In this document: positions 47,895 through 59,400 of the stretch, piece by piece
Position numbering within the stretch: the first letter of the stretch is position 1
Layout: every line of letters begins with the position of its first letter
Origin: Ciona savignyi
Lineage: Eukaryota > Chordata > Ascidiacea > Phlebobranchia > Cionidae
Direction of reading: 5' to 3'
Assembly: GCA_000149265.1 (NCBI GenBank)
Contig: CH003337.1
Span: forward strand, 63,828-127,827
DNA length: 64,000 nt
Position numbers and translations under genes: made by a program
Notes under the pieces: generated by a model
Seen by the model: only the letters and a program-made list of their open reading frames with translations
Databases searched by the model: none
Told to the model about the DNA's origin: nothing

Positions 47895-48105
47895 GACGTA
47901 CTTTTTTACCAGGCTAGTTTTCGACATAATTCGGTATATATATTGGCCGCGTTACCATGCGGCGACAGAATCGTACTTTTTCCACATTTTTTTTACTGGG
48001 TCAAGTTTCGAATTTATGATGGGCTCGTCATTGGACCGTTTTTTTTGTATAGGAGTCGGTATATGTATCGGTCGCGTAACCATTTGGCCACACGACCGTA
48101 CAAGC
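47895..48105 (-). repeat. Two SINE-B copies in tandem
   Basis: Reverse copies at about 47895-47975 and 47985-48105. The second is well preserved, with 'ttatgatgggctcgtc' and 'taaccatttggccacacgac'. Confidence 0.7.
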
Positions 48106-48253
48106 ATTATCGTTTTCAAACGGTTCTCAAATTACCAGAACGACAATCGGTATTAATTACCTGCCAAACAATCCGTTAGTTGGCGAGCGAGATTACTTAA
48201 GCGTATTCACTTATAGCCGATATTTGAAACAATTTAAACACATTAATGCAACA

Positions 48254-51200
48254 ATGGTCAAGCGTGAGGTCTTATTTATTTTAGGCCTGGTTTCTTGCCA
48301 AGCTCTGCTTATTCACTGTAAGAATTTAAGTGAAAGCGTAAATGAATCATGCTGTGAGAAAACGCGTCGGGAGTTTCATAGAAACTGGGCTTATCAAATT
48401 TACAAATTGACCGATTATTTGGAGAGACTAAGGAATTGGAAATGCGATGAATTTGAAATTGAATGTTCCAGAAAAACCTTTGACTTTACTGAGTTTACAA
48501 GCTTGGTGTATGAACGGTTTTGTCAGCCAGATGTGTTTAATAACAGAAGTTTGGACATTTCAGGCAAGTGCTTTATGTTACAACTGGACCACCTATCGTT
48601 CAATATTATAAGGTTATTTGGCAGTTAGAACTGACATGTATCAGTTCTGGTAAATCAGTTATGTTTTAATAGTTTTTATAATCATTTTTTTATACTATTA
48701 TGGGTTAAAATCTTTTAATAAGTTGTTCCACTAGAACTGTTGCCCTGTGTAGACTTCCCTCTCTTATCAGTGAAGTATTTTATGGCATATTAGTACACCT
48801 CGTTGCTGTTACGTTTCGTTCAATCGTGATAAGAATTTAAATGGGATTAGGGCATTATGCATCCTTAATTGCAGTCGTGCAGACAAGACTGCAGACGAAA
48901 GAAATATCACCTGCCATACACGTAGAATATCGTGGCAACAAACAAGCAGTCATTAAAGCGAATTAATTTGTCAATATATTTTAGTGCGCCTATAATCTTT
49001 CGTTGCGACGCCATAATAAACTAAAAATGGAATAACATTTTTTTGTCTTTCTTCTTCAATAAACTAATGCGATTACACCAACATACATATATGAAACTTT
49101 TTGACTTTGTAATGAACGAGTGATATGAAAAACTTATTTTGAGTTCGTACTAGCCATTTATATGTGATTTCCAAACTGGGATAATAAATCTAAAAAAATA
49201 CCTCTCTTTCAGTAAGCCAATTAGCATGCTAATTACACCATTTTTATTAGTGTTTTTAGTAACCTTTTAAATCTTTTTATTTCAGATTTTACAGGTATAT
49301 ACTAAGAACGTTGCCCGAGCAATATCGTAGCTCTGTAATAAAACATGCAGTGTCATCCTTTGCTATTCTTAACTCATGTCAAACGGTTTCTATGTGTTCA
49401 TCCTAATACAACTTAATTCGTATTTTATTTTAAACTCATATTTCTATAACCAGGTTCAAGCTCCAACCCAACAGTGTTGACCGAACACTTTTCCCCAACA
49501 GTGTTGACCGATCCATACAGCCAAATAATGCAATACGCCCCACAACGTCCCTATGTTGAGATTTATTCATACGCGGTCCCCTTTTCGGGTATAATCTGGT
49601 GTGGCTTCGATGAAATTTACTATCGAACGTTGGAAGTTTCAGTCTGGTCCTGCCTCCATCCAAGGTGTTTTGTTGTAACGTAAAAGTTATTTTATAAAAG
49701 TATTTTTGCTATAAGTGATTTTACAAAAGTAACTATTTTAACAAAATTATGTTTACACTTTATGTCGGGAAAAAGTTTTCAAAGTATTCTTACTATAAGT
49801 GCTGGAAAAACGTTGTAAAATATATGCATAAAGGTATTTTTACTATGAGTGTTAAACTTATTTTAATATAGGTGTTTTAACAAAAATAAAGATTTTTACA
49901 ATAAATATCTGAAAACGTTGTAAAAGTATATTGTCCCATCATTATTTTAACTATGAGTGTGGTATGTATTTTAGTATAAGTGTTTTTACAAATTATAAGT
50001 ATTTTTACAATAATAAAAGTGTGTGGTAAAAGTTTGGTTTTATATAGAAAACTTTGTTTTGAGATAATCAATCAACAAATCACTTCGCGCGATACAAATG
50101 CTAACCGTCTTCCTGAAATCTATCTTCTATTGTCACGAATGATGACATCATAATCACTGCGGTTAAAACTTCTTTGTTTCAGAGATCAAATCGGAACTTA
50201 CGTCATTATGGTGGTTTGTGGCGTCTTAGCCGTGCTCATTGTTATCGCGAACACGACGGTGATCGTTGTTTTCTCAAGGAGAGAAAATAAACGAAGCATC
50301 CCCAGGTCATTTATAAGATGTCTATGGCGGTTGCTGACCTGTTGGTGGGGCTGTTCGTCTTCCCTGCTTCTATTGTGACGACATATCTCAATTTATTCGG
50401 TTATAGACAGCTTATACCCACCACCTCAACAACAGAGTGTACTCTAAACAACTTTACGTCACATTCCACTGCGTCACCAGACACAACGGGGTCAAATATG
50501 ACGTCATTAATGACGAATAGACTTATGGGGGCGGTACCAAATACTTACTTAACAGCTGTTGGCTGTGTGACAGCACTTAGTATTTCGGTATCGGTGTATA
50601 CGTTGATGTTGGCAAGTTACGACCGGTTCAGGGCGGTTTCGACTCCGATTCAGCACATGAAAAACACTTCTGTTACGTATTCCATTCTATCTGCGTGTAT
50701 GGTATGGGTGTTTGGTGCTGTATTGGCGCTTTTGCCTGTCATGACCACCGCAGTTGACTATAGCATTATTGCTGGTATACTAGTAGGCTTCATTGGAGAA
50801 TTAGCACTGCCGCTATACGGTGTCGTCATCGCTTTTCCTCTATTCATGGTCTGGCTGCTTATAGGCGCGACTTGGTGGAGTGCACACAAGCAGAACCGAC
50901 AGCGTCGTCAAATAACGGAAAACACAACAAGAAATAAAGTCCGCGAGCAAAAGATGAACCGAGTGTTGTTAATGATGGTGGTTGCTTTCTCGTGCAGTCT
51001 CATTCCAGTTATTGTGTCGGTTATCGTGTCTGAAATGGCAAGCGACATTCATTTCTCGGTGCCTCTGCTCTTCAGCCATACCAGCTCGGTCGTTTTCTTT
51101 TCGTTTGAACTTCTAGCTTCTGTGATACTAATGACCAACAGTTTGTGGAACTGTTTGATATACAGCGCCAGAAATGATGGTTTTAAAAAAGAAGCAAAGT

Positions 51201-51354
51201 CGCTTTACAAAAGCGCGGCCAGTGCGATTGGTTTGTTCAAAATATTCGGGATCTGCAACAGATGTGCTTATGACGTAAACAAACGAAGAAGATCCAGCGC
51301 CTTTAGTGTTCAAACTACTTCCGCATCTGATGCTGGCCGTGCGTCACTTCCGTG
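48254..51354 (+). CDS. Rhodopsin-type GPCR with Cys-rich ectodomain
   Basis: Exons: 48254-48563, an optional 9-nt exon 49286-49294, 49454-49664 and 50183-51354. Phases agree at every junction. The first ATG opens a signal peptide (MVKREVLFILGLVSCQALL). The ectodomain follows, about 155 residues with roughly eight cysteines (SCCEKT, WKCDEFEIEC, RFCQP, IIWCG, VWSCLHP). The 7TM part has N1.50 (VIANTTVIVV), D2.50 (SMAVADLLVG), a DRY variant YDRFRA, TM6 Pro (SLIPVIV) and an NPxxY variant NCLIY. The first donor is GC (CAG/GCAAGT). The frame changes between TM1 and TM2 near 50301-50306: removing two bases there would restore it. That is an assembly error, an allele or real damage. Family and ligand are unknown. 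Confidence 0.75.
49690..50040. repeat. Degenerate tandem repeat in GPCR intron
   Basis: Repeated variants of 'agtatttttactataagtg' and 'ttttacaaaagta' units fill most of the intron before the TM1 exon. Confidence 0.6.
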
Positions 51355-52347
51355 ATTTTTTCCCCGCCAATTTCACTCCCTCATGTATTTAATGAATCAG
51401 ACGCACACATAGAATATTTATTTATTTCACATTATCTTAATATAAAGTATATTACGCAAAAATTGTTTAAATTATTATCATAATGGATTCTAAAATTAGT
51501 CTGAGTTCGGCAGTTTTAAAGCGAAACCTCGTTTTCTGGACCAACAGTTTGGTGGCTTAGTGTGTCGCCTTTCAGTCAAAGGATTGCAGATTTAAAACCG
51601 GTCGCTTGCTAGTCGGTTGTGTCCTTAAAAAAAACACTAGTAAACATCGCCCGAATTCAATGGAATATAGGGTTGTATTTAAACTTAACTTCTCGATCAT
51701 ATACAATACACTGCGGTAGCTACAGTAACGCGACGGTGTGCGCAATGTTCTATAAAGATACCCATTAATACAACCACGGTTTTAATATCCGTGATTCAAT
51801 CGTATTTTATTGTTAAAAAAGTTTTATTCGAGCAAATATTTCCCTATACCTATAATGTGTTGCATATCCCGATGCAATATCCTGCCGCGTTTACTCATAG
51901 TTTTGCGGTTTAGTTTTTGTTTCCACAAACACACAACAGGACCTTTAATAAAAATATTTAAAACCGAAAAATACTGGCAAAACAACAGCCGTTAAAACAC
52001 GTCCTTATTATAATAAAATATTTAGAGTAGGTATAATAAACGTGTTGGTGCAATTTGGAATTATTTTAAATTTTGTAACTCTCAAGATCATCTTATTACA
52101 AGTAGTTTGGTTTAGTTTATTTTTGTTTCCATGAAAACAAGAAGGGATTGTTGGTAAAAAATTGGAACGGGAAAACAAAACAGTAGTGGATGTGGCAAAT
52201 TTCCCCTAAGTTATAAATACTTAGGAATCTGTACAGTGTCAAGTCGGACGAGAAACATACCACCCGTCTTTCTGTTTGCAGTCGACGAACTAGATCTTTA
52301 TACAGTTTAAACCTATGGAGACAAAAGCTTTTGGAATCTAAACAAAA
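51355..52347. other. Intergenic, repeats only
   Basis: Contains the SINE-A copy at 51535-51760 and two copies of a dispersed repeat (about 51895-52010 and 52110-52190) marked by 'gtttccatgaaaaca', 'aaaacggg' and 'aacacgtc'. Further copies of that repeat occur at about 17583-17700, 19600-19705, 40330-40425, 53565-53660 and 61383-61430. Confidence 0.55.
51535..51760 (+). repeat. SINE-A copy
   Basis: Forward copy, diverged, with 'ggtggcttagtgtgtcgcc' at the head and 'gtaacgcgacggtgtgcgc' near the truncated end. Confidence 0.65.
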
Positions 52348-54877
52348 ATGACTCCAAATCTTTCTGTGGATCGTAATGACACTCGTGAGGATATTTTGAG
52401 CCCAAATATGAGGATATATTTAAAAGCGTTGGGGGTTAGTTGTTTCTGCAAGTTAGTTCAGCAATATGTGATTCTGTGTTTGTTGCAGTTCATACAAGTT
52501 GTCGGTGGTTCACTGTCGATCTTCAGCGCAATCATATCCATCGTCTTTACTCTGTCAATTCCAATCGAGTGCAGCCCGATAATACGGTTTGAAGTTGGAG
52601 CCGGGGTTTGGTGCGGAGTATTCGTAAGTAGCATGGAATACTCATGTTTATCCTCATGGACATTATCACATGGGCGTTAGATTAACCCGTGCCTACTGTC
52701 GGGTTACTAGAGCTATTGCAGTTTGTTGTCTAAACTTGAGACGGTTCTGCAATTTGGTAGAATACATAATTCCAATGTCCGTTGATGCCTTGCTCAAGGA
52801 CACTAGTTAAAGGTCAGTTTCGAAGCTTCAAATAAACGACTCAAAAGTGACGCATCAACCCAAAAAGCTAATCGGTCGTAAGTACGCTCTACACGATTTT
52901 TGTTGTATAATGCTCCTGCATTTAAAACCGGTATTTTGCAGTTTCTAGTTGATGGATTCTTGGTTCTAAAAGAAGCAAGCCAACCAACAAAAGAGCTGGT
53001 AACTACAATACAAAAATTGAGTTTATGCGCTTTAACATAAGCTATTAACAGATGGTCGTTAGTATTGTGATGGGTTGCCTGTGCGCATTGCTTGCTGTAG
53101 CATTTATCGCTATCTCGGTTCTTTCAGCTATGGATACAGTTTCGTACAATCCTTCCCGGTATTATTACAACAGCTATGATTGTAAGGACAGGTCAAAAGT
53201 ACGTACCAACTCACATTAGATTTAACATGTTCTTGCTATTGCATTCGTAGGCCTGTACAAAGGTTTCGTTTGTCTGAAAGAGGCATTTTTTTCTTTTTTA
53301 TACCGAGTCAAGTTTCGAACCCATTATGGGCTCGTCCCTAGGACCGTTTTTTGTATAAGAGTCGATATATGTATCGGTCGCGATAACCATTTGGCCACAC
53401 GACCGTACACTTAAAGAGGCATTTTATGACGAAATAGAAATACGAAGCGCCATAGCGCGATTTAGTGGCGTTGGTATTTTTAATAGCTGCAAGATTTTGT
53501 CCATAGAATTGACTATTCTTTACAATTTTTAGAAAAATCAATAGCGCTTGATACAGTTTAGTTTATTTCGTGTTCCCATGACAAACACACGAAGCAGGAC
53601 CTTTAATAATAATTTTAAAACGGAAAAAGGCAAAACGACAATCGTTAAAACACGTCTATAATCCAATCAACTATTTACTTATTTAGAACGTCTATAATCC
53701 AATCAACTATTTACTATATTTAGACGTGGCCGCTTTTCTAACGAGAACCAGACCAGAATCCTCCATTGATATATATTCAATCTTGCAGTTCGCAATTCAA
53801 GGCTTGTACGCTCTGTACATCCTCCAGGCAATATTTGCTTCCACCCTACTCATGGTGGTTATCCTCCAATCTTCCTTCTTGGTCCAACGACTTGACTGCT
53901 TGGTGAATATTGACGTCATTCTTATAATCTATTACGTCATTATAATAACATGGTTGTAGCATTTTTTTTTAAATATCATCCATTTATGCGATAAGAAATG
54001 TTTATTAACGTTATGCTACTTAACTTATGACGTCATTACGTACGTCATAAAACGCACACGTCATCTACAGAACCCACCACCAGCCAGTCCGACCAGGTCA
54101 GCAATGGAGCAAAGTCAATATGAAGGCGACACACAGTACAACATATACGGTAGATATATAGGGTAATACGTGTTAATGTAAAGTGGATAATGATGAAATA
54201 TACGCAGCAATGAATATCGCATCCAGCCCAGCCCCGCATTTCTACGTTGAGGTAAGACACGAACTCAAAACTTAAACCATTAAAAAAATATATTCATGTT
54301 GGTCTCTATATAAAAAGGTTGTTAAACTGAAATGAGGGAAAGAGGGAAGGACGTAAACTGCACACTAAAATGAAGATTATAATAATATTACTGGAAGGGC
54401 TAGGGTTAAATTTAACGTTAGTTCTTGGTTGGTGATTAAGGTTTGGGAACAAGATTTGTTTAGTTTAGGTGAGTAATATCCCTACTTCCCTCCTTCCCTG
54501 GCTTTAGTGTTGCCCAAAAAAACGTCAAATTGTGAGATTCTTTCGTATTCACAGTCGAGTTTCTGGAACTGCAGTGTTCTTAATGTTATGTAGACATTGC
54601 TGTTATTATCGTTTAACCCAATCAACAGCTTGTTTCTACTAAGGCGGGAAATTTACTTGCCAAAGTCGGCTAATTAAAACTGTTTTGGTACTGGTTTTCC
54701 TCTAAGTTTCGACGCCATATTCGAATGAGCTAATCTACCGGACTTACGAGAATGCGGCCATTACACACTTATGATATTCCGCCTCCGTACACGTATTATA
54801 AATTGTTTTTCTTCTAGCCGACGCAAAGCCCGATACCGGAACAAGTTTACGACGAAGTCAATTACAACGGGCTGTGA
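52348..54877 (+). CDS. MS4A-like four-transmembrane protein
   Basis: Exons: 52348-52434, 52489-52623, 53052-53198, 53687-53902, 54071-54149, 54208-54251 and 54818-54877; 255 residues, all phases consistent. The first junction creates KALGFIQVVGG, the MS4A-type TM1 signature. TM2-TM3 spans FEVGAGVWCGVF and SIVMGCLCALLAVAFIAISV, TM4 is YALYILQAIFASTLLMVVI, and a Tyr/Cys-containing loop (SYNPSRYYYNSYDC) lies between. The tail is Pro/Tyr-rich and ends EQVYDEVNYNGL, with YxxV-type tyrosine motifs. The first intron is only 54 nt and open in frame. AATAAA lies at 54986-54991. The MS4A assignment rests on topology and the TM1 motif; another small tetraspan family is possible. Confidence 0.75.
52631..52882 (-). 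repeat. SINE-A copy in MS4A-like intron
   Basis: Reverse copy beginning 'tggaatactcatgtttatcc', eight bases after the exon 2 donor. Confidence 0.65.
53295..53410 (-). repeat. SINE-B copy, well preserved
   Basis: Reverse copy with 'gtttcgaacccattatggg' (B box complement) and 'gataaccatttggccacacg' (A box complement). Confidence 0.75.
54335..54510. mobile_element. MITE copy (G-rich/T-rich ends)
   Basis: Left end 'gagggaaagagggaagga', right end 'ccctccttccctggctttag' plus 'tgttgccc'; between MS4A-like exons 6 and 7. Confidence 0.65.
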
Positions 54878-54991
54878 ACATCCATGTCTGTACACACACA
54901 TGTTTTGTTTGTCACTTGTATGCTGTATCGTACTATATGCTTTAATCGATTAGACGTAGAACCGATACATTGCGTTAAAATACCCAATAAA

Positions 54992-56445
54992 GCAAGTTGA
55001 AGTATATTTACTATTTTTGCTTACCAGGTTTTACCAAAGCCGTTTTTGTGAACAAAAAATTAGTAACCCGTCCGAGAAACTCAAATCTTAAGTGAGTTGG
55101 CTTTCAGTCGGAGTAATGACGGGTCGAACCTCGGTAGATCTTGTGCTTGTTAATAGCACTTACCGTCCATGGCATGAACCTACTGGAATATTTGGATAAA
55201 AAAAAAACTAGAGCAAGTTTCCTTTTGATCACACATTGCAAGATCTTTAACCAACCTAGGTAGATCGTGTTTTTATAAGTTACCTTTTATCCTGTTCACG
55301 GCAATAAATGCAGAATGATGTAACATATCGGGGCTAGGTATTTTCCTCTTACCACGCCAACCACCAACATAACCGCTATATACGTCCTTACCAACATACC
55401 TACTAAAATTGTACGCATTTAAAGTGTTACAATGTTTTATTTTCGTGCGTTGATTGACTTTTGATCAACACTTACAATAATCACTTGTCGCCGTTATCTT
55501 TCCCGCTCAAACCCGATAGACGTTGCCGCATATTTTCTGATATATGACTGTTGTGATGCAACCTTTTGAAGAACTTGTGTGAAATGGGTTTTTATGCAGT
55601 TTAAAAATGTTTAATTAATGCAAGCATTGTATTTGTCCGACTGATTCATCTTGTGGATTAGTCCGTCGTCTATCAACCAAAAGACCGCAGAATCGAAACT
55701 GGTCGATGGCTAGTCGGTTGTGTCATTGGGCAATGCGTTTAACGGAAATTGCCTGAAGTGGATTAACGGGTTCTACCAAAATAAAGGAACACGTGAATCA
55801 TACGCAACACACTGCAATAGTTTCGGTAACCCGACGGTGGGCGCGAGGTGATCTGACGATTGCCCGTCTGTTAACCCCCTTGGTGTTCCCATTCACGGGA
55901 ATAAACAAAAAACATCCTATCCTATACACAACCTTGACAACTGGCTACAATTTCGAATACCCCACCCAAAAGTAGCAAAAACCTAGTTGATGCATTGAAT
56001 GCATGAATACTATAACAACTGCTGCTTGAACAATATGGAAAGCAAGGCGTGTGCATTCTTGTATTTGGGATAAAACATTGACAAACAATCAACAGGACAA
56101 TAAAGCTTAAGCTATGCTATAAAAATCATAAAACATCATCTATATCAGCAAAATATGTGCTTGGAATTATGAGGTAAACTTATGCAAGCTAACTCCAAGT
56201 AGCTGTCTGTGTATTTTGGTAACACCATTCGAAAATTGGACAAAATTGGCGCAAAAAGATAAAATATCGAAAAATCTTTGTGAATTGCGGTTTTTCGTTC
56301 GACACTATGATCGGTGCGGAAGAAAAAATGAAATTCGCGAATCGGGAGGAATTTCTTGGCACCGAGCCTCTCCGCTACGGTGATTGAAACAGAAAAAGCA
56401 CAGAACGCGACGGTAGCACTACAGGTGACCTGTACAACCAGTTAC
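54992..56445. other. Intergenic, SINE-A only
   Basis: Between the convergent MS4A-like and TDG genes. No further exon recognised. Confidence 0.5.
55640..55925 (+). repeat. SINE-A, reference copy
   Basis: About 285 bases. The 5' head resembles a tRNA: an A-box-like 'tgtggattagtccgtcg', then 'aagaccgcagaatcgaaactgg' in place of the B box. A conserved body follows ('ctagtcggttgtgtc', 'aacacactgcaatag', 'ggtaacccgacggtgggcgc', 'gatctgacgattgcccgt'). The tail is 'aacatcctatcctata', with TATCC-type repeats. More than 20 full or partial copies occur in both orientations in this window. Confidence 0.75.
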
Positions 56446-59400
56446 TTATGGCATCAGTGAGTTGACATGAGGTGGATATAACCCCGGGATATTGTTGCTA
56501 TTGTTCGTGTTCGACGTAACTTCCGCATACCTGGCCAACCCCTCGCCCCAACTGCTGTATAGGGGTACAGGGGGTCGAAAAGCCTCGTTGGGTGAATCGG
56601 ATGGGGTCATGGGGTTGGGTGAACCCACCTGGCGAGGGGTGACATTCCATGGTTCGTTTCTTCCAAGTTGGGGTTGCTGTTGTCGGACATACTGCTGGTC
56701 CCTCACCCACATCTCCACCCTGTCTTGTCGCGCATGACTGGCGATTGTGTCCACTGACCCGTAACCCGACGTGGATCCAGTTGAGATGGACCCACTGACC
56801 CCAGCGCTGACCATGCTCTGCTGACTCGCCCGGTCGGATTCCGGACGTTCCACGACCTCCCTCTGCTCCACGACCTCGAATCTGGGGTTCAAACTAAGGT
56901 CAATCACTACTGGTACCCTGCTACAATTGGGGTCAACCACTACTGAAAATCATCTTTCTGCAATCAGTAGTGAATGTCGCAGAGAAAATAATAAATAATC
57001 AATCTCTACTAATTATAAATTACTACTATTTATTTAGTAGTGATTAGCCTAATCATTACTGGTACTTATTTAATACTGAAAGTAAACTAAACTGCCCTGC
57101 TACAATGGACTGGATGTTTGGAAGTAATAAACTCGGGATATTAAAAGTAGAAAATTTAACCCCTGAGCAAACTAAGCAATGAAGAGATTAATCCAACTCA
57201 TATTTCACCATCTAAGCCAAATCCACATGGAAAATAACCTCGACAAGGGTAGATGTGATGTTAACTTACCCCATGGGAGGTTCACTGTCGTAGTCCTGTT
57301 CGATCTGGGTCTGAACCCACGACCCCACCCGCTCGTTCTTCTGCTGTTCGCTAACAGTTTCACCCAGATAGGGGACCGACAACTTCCGGGGTGTGGCGGG
57401 GGCCTCTTTTACCCCTAAGGTAAAAATAGTGGGTTAAGTAAAGATCGGGATTATAAGGGTTAGCGGGCTACAAGAGCTAGGGTAATATGGGTTAGGAGCT
57501 ATAACAATTTAAATGCAATCATACTACTTTATATTACACTGTCAAGAAAATTACTTTGATAGTTTTATTTTTCATACATAGGACACAGCGTTTTTAATGA
57601 GTTTTCTAGTTGCTTCTATCGTAGTTTATTGCATAAGACACCGATTTGTGTATAAAACAATATTACAGGTACTGGTTTAGTTTTGAGTGTTGGCAATAAA
57701 GCATAAAGCACTATCTTATCCAAACACTAGGTAAACCGGCTTATTATGCGCGTGATCAATTTTGAGTAAAAAAGGTGTAAAGTAAAATATGGTCGTGATA
57801 TACCGCATTACAACTTATTGAACCAACCTTTCTGCGATTCCTTCTGACAGAGGAACTTAACGAGGTGAGGATGGTTCGTTGCTGCTTCCGTTGTTGGGGG
57901 TTCCCCTGTGGAAAGGTGGGTTGACACAAAAGTTTGGTTTCCTAACCACATAAGTCAGCTAATTCTGCACAGCAGAAGGTATCAGATCTAGGGTGGAGTG
58001 ATTGGAGTATAATGACCCTGTGTTGGGTCTGGGGGTTTTAAAACCCCATGGTTTGGATTTTGCTTTCAGTGTCTAGAAGCCAGTAATGGGTCATAATGAA
58101 GCTGTTAACATCTCAATCGAAGCAAGTTCGGAATAAAATAAACATAATTTTACGTTGGATTATCGTTTTGACAACCTTACACATTAATATGTTACAAAAT
58201 ATAACATAAAAATGAATGGAACATGTATACCTTACCTATTATTAACAAGTTACACTACAAAACACAAATTAAGCTTCACTTACCCCCTCGGTCTTTACTA
58301 CACCCCGCCCCGTTGTTTACCACTGGGGGGCCGGACTGGGGGAAGGATGTGACCTCATTGTCGTCATACGAGGGGTCGTGCCGCTCCTCTTTGATCTTTT
58401 GCACTTTCGCCATTTCTGTGGGAATGGGGGTTAAAGTGGGGTGCTGGGGTTAAGAATTTATTCACAAAATTAGAAAAAGTGGTAAAAATTGTTTGTTTTT
58501 TTGGTGAACAGTGACATTTTAATTAAAAATTACAATTAGTTAACAAGCATACATACAATTCTATTTTTTTAAATTAAGGTATTATAAAAACTGTATTTTA
58601 TTGGTTCTTTAAACAAATTTTTTGAAAATTAACACCATAAATATTGTTTCTAGAATAATTCTAGAGAAGAACAACACTAGACATAGTGCAACGACCACAT
58701 TATGGACATTGAACATGTGGCATGGTATTCTTACAATACACAACAATGTTTTACACCCATGTGCAACAACAGGTCTTTTTTATAACGTGTCTATTCACTG
58801 ATGAGTTTTAACTACTTTCGTTTTGACGTTTTATCTACCCAACTTAAAATAATTGTCTCATTCTTTTTTAATGTAATGGAGAGAAAAAGAAAGTAAACAA
58901 ATGGCATCCACCTGTTGCTTTCTGCAGATCGAAGGTGTACGTCGTCTCCTGGACGTCAGCGTCGGTTTTTAATCCGTTTATCTCGTCCCGTAACCTCTTG
59001 ATCTGGATGTAATAATGCACTTTGTCCTGCGCACGTGGGAACTGAGCGCATCGTGCACTCGAGGACGGCATCACGAAGATGAACTGGAAAGGAGGGTTTG
59101 AGATTGAATGACAGGGTATAAGATATTCAGGTTTTATTGCTGTGAATGGGAAAACACATGGGTAATCGTCAGATCACCTCATGCCCACCGTTGGGTTGCT
59201 GCAGCTGGTGCATTGTATTTTGTATGATTAAAATGTTCTTGCAGTATTTTACAATCTATTAATCTATAAGTTCCAGCAATGTCTTCCAAGTGCCTTGCCC
59301 AAGGACACAACCGAATAGCTGGCTAAGGGGTTCGAACCTGCAACCCTTTTGCTTAAAGGCTTGTGTCCACAGTCGGGTTACAGAAACTTTTGTAGTGTCA

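Noticed and set aside
50263..50305. A very short intron to explain the TM1-TM2 frame change
   Set aside because: It would remove the end of TM1 and intracellular loop 1, leaving N1.50 and D2.50 about 13 residues too close.
56498..56737. Open frames overlapping the last TDG exon
   Set aside because: Other-frame shadows of the Ser/Pro/Gln-rich TDG tail.
57862..57905. A 44-nt TDG exon with acceptor and donor-like ends ([14 protein letters not shown])
   Set aside because: Including it leaves phase 0, while the next exon at 57414 must be entered in phase 1. Direct joining of 58284 to 57414 keeps the frame, and its donor (GTTAAG) is weak.
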